Below, piece by piece: positions 6,476 to 8,817 of a stretch of DNA of 8,817 nucleotides (positions are counted from its first letter, which is position 1; each line of letters opens with the position of its first letter). Source of the DNA: CAYGZM01 sp964354365. Lineage in GTDB: Bacteria > Planctomycetota > Phycisphaerae > Sedimentisphaerales > Anaerobacaceae. The stretch spans positions 1 to 8,817 of the forward strand of contig CAYGZM010000156.1 of assembly GCA_964354365.1 (NCBI GenBank). Direction: 5' to 3'. The position numbers and the translations under genes were made by a program. The notes below the pieces were generated by a model that did not search any database, was not told the origin of the DNA, and saw only the letters and a list, made by a program, of their open reading frames with translations.

Positions 6476-7215
6476 CCGGCGTCCTCCTTTGCGTTGTTTT
6501 CCGGGGGGGATTGTCGGAGCGTGAGCGAGTCGGTGCAAATTCGTCCATCCTTCATACATATTATTCTATTTGCGTGACAGGCGACGCTTTCTTCGTGGGT
6601 TACGAGTATGATGGTCTGGCCCTCGCGATGAAGCTGGTCGAATAGCGCGAGGATATCGTCGCTGGTCTTACTGTCGAGATTGCCGGTCGGCTCGTCGGCG
6701 AGGAGTATGCTCGGTTTGCAGACGAGGGACCTGGCGATTGCGACTCGCTGCTTTTCGCCGCCTGAGAGCTGGTTCGGCTTGTGCTTGATACGGTCTGCGA
6801 GTCCGACGCGTTCGAGGACGGCCTTTGCGCGTTTTCTTCGCGACCACCAGCCATCCGTTGAATAGATCAGAGGCATTTCGACGTTCTTGAGCGCCGAGAG
6901 CTGGCCGAGCAGCTCGAAGGACTGGAAGACGAAACCGATTCTTTCGTTTCGAACGCGGGCGAGCGCGGCGTCTGCAAGCCGGGTGGTGTCCCGGCCGTCG
7001 AGCTCGTAGGAGCCGGAGGTGGCCCGGTCGAGGCAGCCGAGGACGTTCATAAGCGTGCTTTTGCCGGAGCCGGAGGCGCCCATCACGGCAACGTAGTCGT
7101 TCTCCCGGATCTCGAGGTCGATTCCGTCAAGGGCGTGGATTCGCTCAACGCCGACCTTGTATATCCGCGTTACGGCCTGGAGGCGAATTATCAGTCTACG
7201 GTTCGTGTCAGCCAT
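6472..7215 (-). CDS. ABC transporter ATP-binding protein, MacB/LolD type
   Basis: Nucleotide-binding subunit that powers the exporter, 247 residues, cytoplasmic. All ABC motifs are intact: Walker A GASGSGKST (46-54), Q-loop Gln98 in FVFQSF, signature LSGGEKQR (150-157), Walker B ILLADE (Asp174, Glu175), D-loop NLD (179-181) and the switch His207 in LVTHE. The MacB/LolD type is shown by the start (IYKVGVERIHALDGIDLEI), MGASGSGKSTLMNVLGCLD and LADEPTGNLDSKTSDDI. Length is normal for a stand-alone subunit, with a short charged tail after about residue 228. The ATG at 7215 overlaps the adaptor stop by 8 nt. No purine-rich ribosome site is visible upstream (AACCCCAAAA precedes the ATG), so translation is probably coupled to the adaptor gene. 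It overlaps the permease by 4 nt (ATGA). Confidence 0.96.
   Translation of the reverse strand: MADTNRRLIIRLQAVTRIYKVGVERIHALDGIDLEIRENDYVAVMGASGSGKSTLMNVLGCLDRATSGSYELDGRDTTRLADAALARVRNERIGFVFQSFELLGQLSALKNVEMPLIYSTDGWWSRRKRAKAVLERVGLADRIKHKPNQLSGGEKQRVAIARSLVCKPSILLADEPTGNLDSKTSDDILALFDQLHREGQTIILVTHEESVACHANRIICMKDGRICTDSLTLRQSPPENNAKEDAG
6483..6490 (-). promoter_or_regulatory. Strong Shine-Dalgarno that fixes the permease start
   Basis: Minus-strand AAAGGAGG lies 7 nt before the ATG at 6475. It is the best ribosome site in the window and argues against the longer in-frame start at 6559, which lies well inside the ATPase coding sequence. Confidence 0.8.
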
Positions 7216-8617
7216 TTTTGGGGTTGTTCACGTCGTTTGTATCGGGTTTATTCTTTGCGGTGCGGGGCTTTTCCTTGGCCTTTGCCTCTCTCTCATCGAT
7301 GATTAGCTGGTCGTGCTTGATGCCCTCGAGGACCTTGTAGGGTCCGACGACTATCTGGTCGTTCTCGGTTATGCCTTGCTCTATTATTGTGTGCGTCAGG
7401 TCGCTTCTGCCGATTTTGACCGGGGTTACGACGCCTTTTCCATCGACGTATCGAAAAACAACAGTCGCAAAGGTCTTGTTGGGGTCAACGTTGGGGGATT
7501 TTTCGCGGATATCGAGGGGCAGCGAGTCTATCTCTCTGCCGAGGACGGCCTGCGTGGGAAGTTTGAGGACGCCGGTGTGTTTGCGTGTTTCGATGTCAAC
7601 GTGAGCGGTCAGGCCGGAGTACAGCTTGACGTCGGTAGGCTTTATCAGGATTTCGGTTCTGTAATACTTGGTGCCCGTGAAGGACTTAGTGTGAGATAGT
7701 GCGATGGAGTCAACGACTCCGTCGAATTCACGGTCGGGGAAGGCGTCGATGTGGATTTTGGCTTTTTGGGCGGGCTGCAGTTTGGCGACGTCGGACTCAT
7801 CGACCTGGGCGACGAGGAGCATTTGGGAGAGGTCTCCGACCTCCATTACCACGGTTCCGGGGTTGTTCATAGTTCCGGTGATAACGACCTCGCCGACCTC
7901 GGCGTTGATTCGGGTAATCACGCCGTTAATGGGGGACGTGATTGTTGTGTAGCTGAGTGCGTCCTGGGCCTGGTCGATTCTGGCATCGGCGGCTTCAAGG
8001 GTGTGGTTCAGGACGGTGATGTTAAGCTCGGCGGATTTTAGGGTGTGCTCAGCGGCGCCGAACTGGGACCTTAGCTCGTCCACGCTGAGCTTGGCCTTTT
8101 CGAATACGGCCTGGCTGATGTCGGTGGTGTCGAGGAGCTTTTGCTGGCGTTCGAGGTCGCGTTCGGCCTGCCTGAGAGAGGCTTGGAGTCCTGCGAGGAC
8201 CTCCTGCTGACTTGCGATCCTGGCGGTATCGACCTCGATCTGCGCGGCCTGTGCGGCTCGTGAGGCCCGAGCCGAGAGGAGCTGACTTTCGAGGTCTTTT
8301 GAGTCGAGCTTTACGAGGAGCGAGGGGGGCACCGGCGGGTCGGCGTTGGGGTCGCCGGCGGTCACGGTATCGCCTTCGTCATAGGGCATCTCGACAATGC
8401 GTCCGGAGATTTTGGCGCTTATTTCGACGTTTGACTTAGGCTCGATTTCTCCGGGGGCGCTGACGAACTCGACGAGGGAGCCGCGTTCGGGCTTGGCGAC
8501 GTTGACGATCGTGGGCTTGGCGGCGGAGTAGAACTTGATTTTTACAAGGACTCCGGCGGCGGAGACGACGACCAAAGTGACGATGACCGTTATGATGACG
8601 ATATGAGACTTCTTCAC
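7208..8617 (-). CDS. Periplasmic adaptor (membrane fusion protein), MacA/HlyD type
   Basis: Adaptor linking the MacB-like motor to the TolC-like channel, 469 residues. An uncleaved N-terminal helix (about 5-27) anchors it in the inner membrane. The order is the family standard: first lipoyl half (64-105, VEISAKISGRIVEMPYDEGD), a coiled-coil hairpin of Gln/Ala/Glu-rich helices (about 106-222), second lipoyl half (222-245, SYTTITSPINGVITRINAEV), a beta barrel (about 255-345), then a membrane-proximal domain (about 346-440) and a Lys/Asn/Pro-rich tail. Two insertions stand out: Pro-rich DPNADPPVPPS (89-99) in the lipoyl half and LPLDIREKSPNVDPNK (366-381) near the C-terminal domain. The start is GTG (8617-8615), with AAAGG 7 nt upstream; the nearby ATG at 8619 is out of frame. 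It is the first gene of the operon. Family is firm; cargo is unknown. Confidence 0.94.
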   Translation of the reverse strand: MKKSHIVIITVIVTLVVVSAAGVLVKIKFYSAAKPTIVNVAKPERGSLVEFVSAPGEIEPKSNVEISAKISGRIVEMPYDEGDTVTAGDPNADPPVPPSLLVKLDSKDLESQLLSARASRAAQAAQIEVDTARIASQQEVLAGLQASLRQAERDLERQQKLLDTTDISQAVFEKAKLSVDELRSQFGAAEHTLKSAELNITVLNHTLEAADARIDQAQDALSYTTITSPINGVITRINAEVGEVVITGTMNNPGTVVMEVGDLSQMLLVAQVDESDVAKLQPAQKAKIHIDAFPDREFDGVVDSIALSHTKSFTGTKYYRTEILIKPTDVKLYSGLTAHVDIETRKHTGVLKLPTQAVLGREIDSLPLDIREKSPNVDPNKTFATVVFRYVDGKGVVTPVKIGRSDLTHTIIEQGITENDQIVVGPYKVLEGIKHDQLIIDEREAKAKEKPRTAKNKPDTNDVNNPKNG

Positions 8618-8624
8618 ATTCAGA

Positions 8625-8629
8625 CCTTT
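8625..8629 (-). promoter_or_regulatory. Ribosome binding site for the GTG start of the adaptor gene
   Basis: Minus-strand AAAGG (within GAGAAAGG) lies 7 nt before the GTG at 8617. This spacing supports the GTG as the genuine start. Confidence 0.7.
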
Positions 8630-8764
8630 CTCTTAGGACAAATCCCCGTCAATGTATCGGTACCAGGGCAACTAATACAATAGACGCCCAATTTGGGGGT
8701 TTCTTGCGCTGCCGTGCAAATCAGCTCAGGTGCCGGTTTGCCGGCGCGCAGCCAAAGCCCCTTC

Positions 8765-8792
8765 ATTATAATATAAACGCGGTGCGAATCAA
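8765..8792 (-). promoter_or_regulatory. Sigma70-like promoter of the efflux operon
   Basis: On the minus strand TTGATT (8792-8787) and a perfect TATAAT (8770-8765) are separated by 16 nt. Transcription would start near 8757 and run into the adaptor gene about 140 nt away. TATAAT also occurs on the plus strand at 8767-8772, but there no matching -35 lies at a proper distance, so the minus-strand reading is preferred. Confidence 0.6.
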
Positions 8793-8817
8793 AGAGTTAC
8801 GTGGATTTGGGGTTTTT

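Larger units (their letters stand above)
8618..8817 (-). other. Leader and upstream region of the efflux operon
   Basis: These 200 bases hold no convincing gene. They contain the promoter described separately and a 5' leader of about 140 nt with small inverted repeats: GCCGG/CCGGC with a 4-nt loop at 8732-8745, and the near-perfect CCCAA-T-TTGGG at 8687-8697. There is also a spaced GGGC/GCCC pair at 8666-8689. The leader is GC-rich near its start and AT-richer near the GTG. No known riboswitch class was recognised. Confidence 0.6.

Noticed and set aside
6476..6559. N-terminal extension of 28 residues for the permease
   Set aside because: It would lie inside the ATPase gene and adds a non-membrane His/Arg/Pro-rich stretch. 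The ATG at 6475 has a strong ribosome site and an ATGA overlap.
5852..6577. 241-codon open frame on the plus strand antisense to the permease
   Set aside because: It overlaps the FtsX-type permease on the other strand, its Asp/Gly/Glu-rich product has no recognisable domain, and there is no supporting context.
8765..8772. Divergent plus-strand promoter from the overlapping ATTATAAT
   Set aside because: TATAAT is present on the plus strand at 8767-8772, but no -35-like element lies 16-18 nt upstream, and no plus-strand gene start is visible before the window ends.

Overview
The window most likely comes from a planctomycete of the class Phycisphaerae (Sedimentisphaerales-like). This rests on two things. 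The first gene ends in the short Asp-rich, dockerin-like tail (DLDDDCDVDFDDLQ... then DFAALAEAWL) that is typical of secreted proteins in that group. The rest of the window encodes a Gram-negative, TolC-type envelope system. The assignment is from memory of such proteins, not from a database search.

Layout: (1) Bases 1-3345, plus strand: the 3' part of a very large secreted modular protein, open at the left edge. It has a LamG/concanavalin-like module, two tandem fibronectin-III-like modules, a further beta-sandwich-like region, a domain of about 430 residues that I cannot name, and a dockerin-like tail. The context suggests polysaccharide binding or degradation, but no catalytic family is established. 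(2) Bases 3346-3552: a C-rich gap between convergent genes, with a G-quadruplex-capable stretch on the minus strand and a two-part hairpin just after the last efflux gene. (3) Bases 3553-8617, minus strand: a complete four-gene tripartite efflux operon in the order adaptor (MacA/HlyD type), ABC ATPase, MacB/FtsX-type permease, TolC-family outer-membrane lipoprotein. Each junction overlaps, by 8, 4 and 8 nt, so the genes are probably one transcript with coupled translation. (4) Bases 8618-8817: the operon leader, with a good sigma70-like promoter (TTGATT-16 nt-TATAAT) about 140 nt before a GTG start, and several inverted repeats.

Working together: the ATPase and permease form a MacB-like inner-membrane motor, here on two polypeptides. 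The adaptor is anchored by one N-terminal helix and bridges the periplasm. The TolC-family lipoprotein forms the outer-membrane channel. The substrate cannot be told from sequence; a macrolide, peptide, lipid or siderophore-like compound would all fit.

No RNA genes, CRISPR arrays, transposases or attachment sites were recognised. The most original material is the unnamed domain in the first gene; the efflux operon is well formed and conventional apart from its details.
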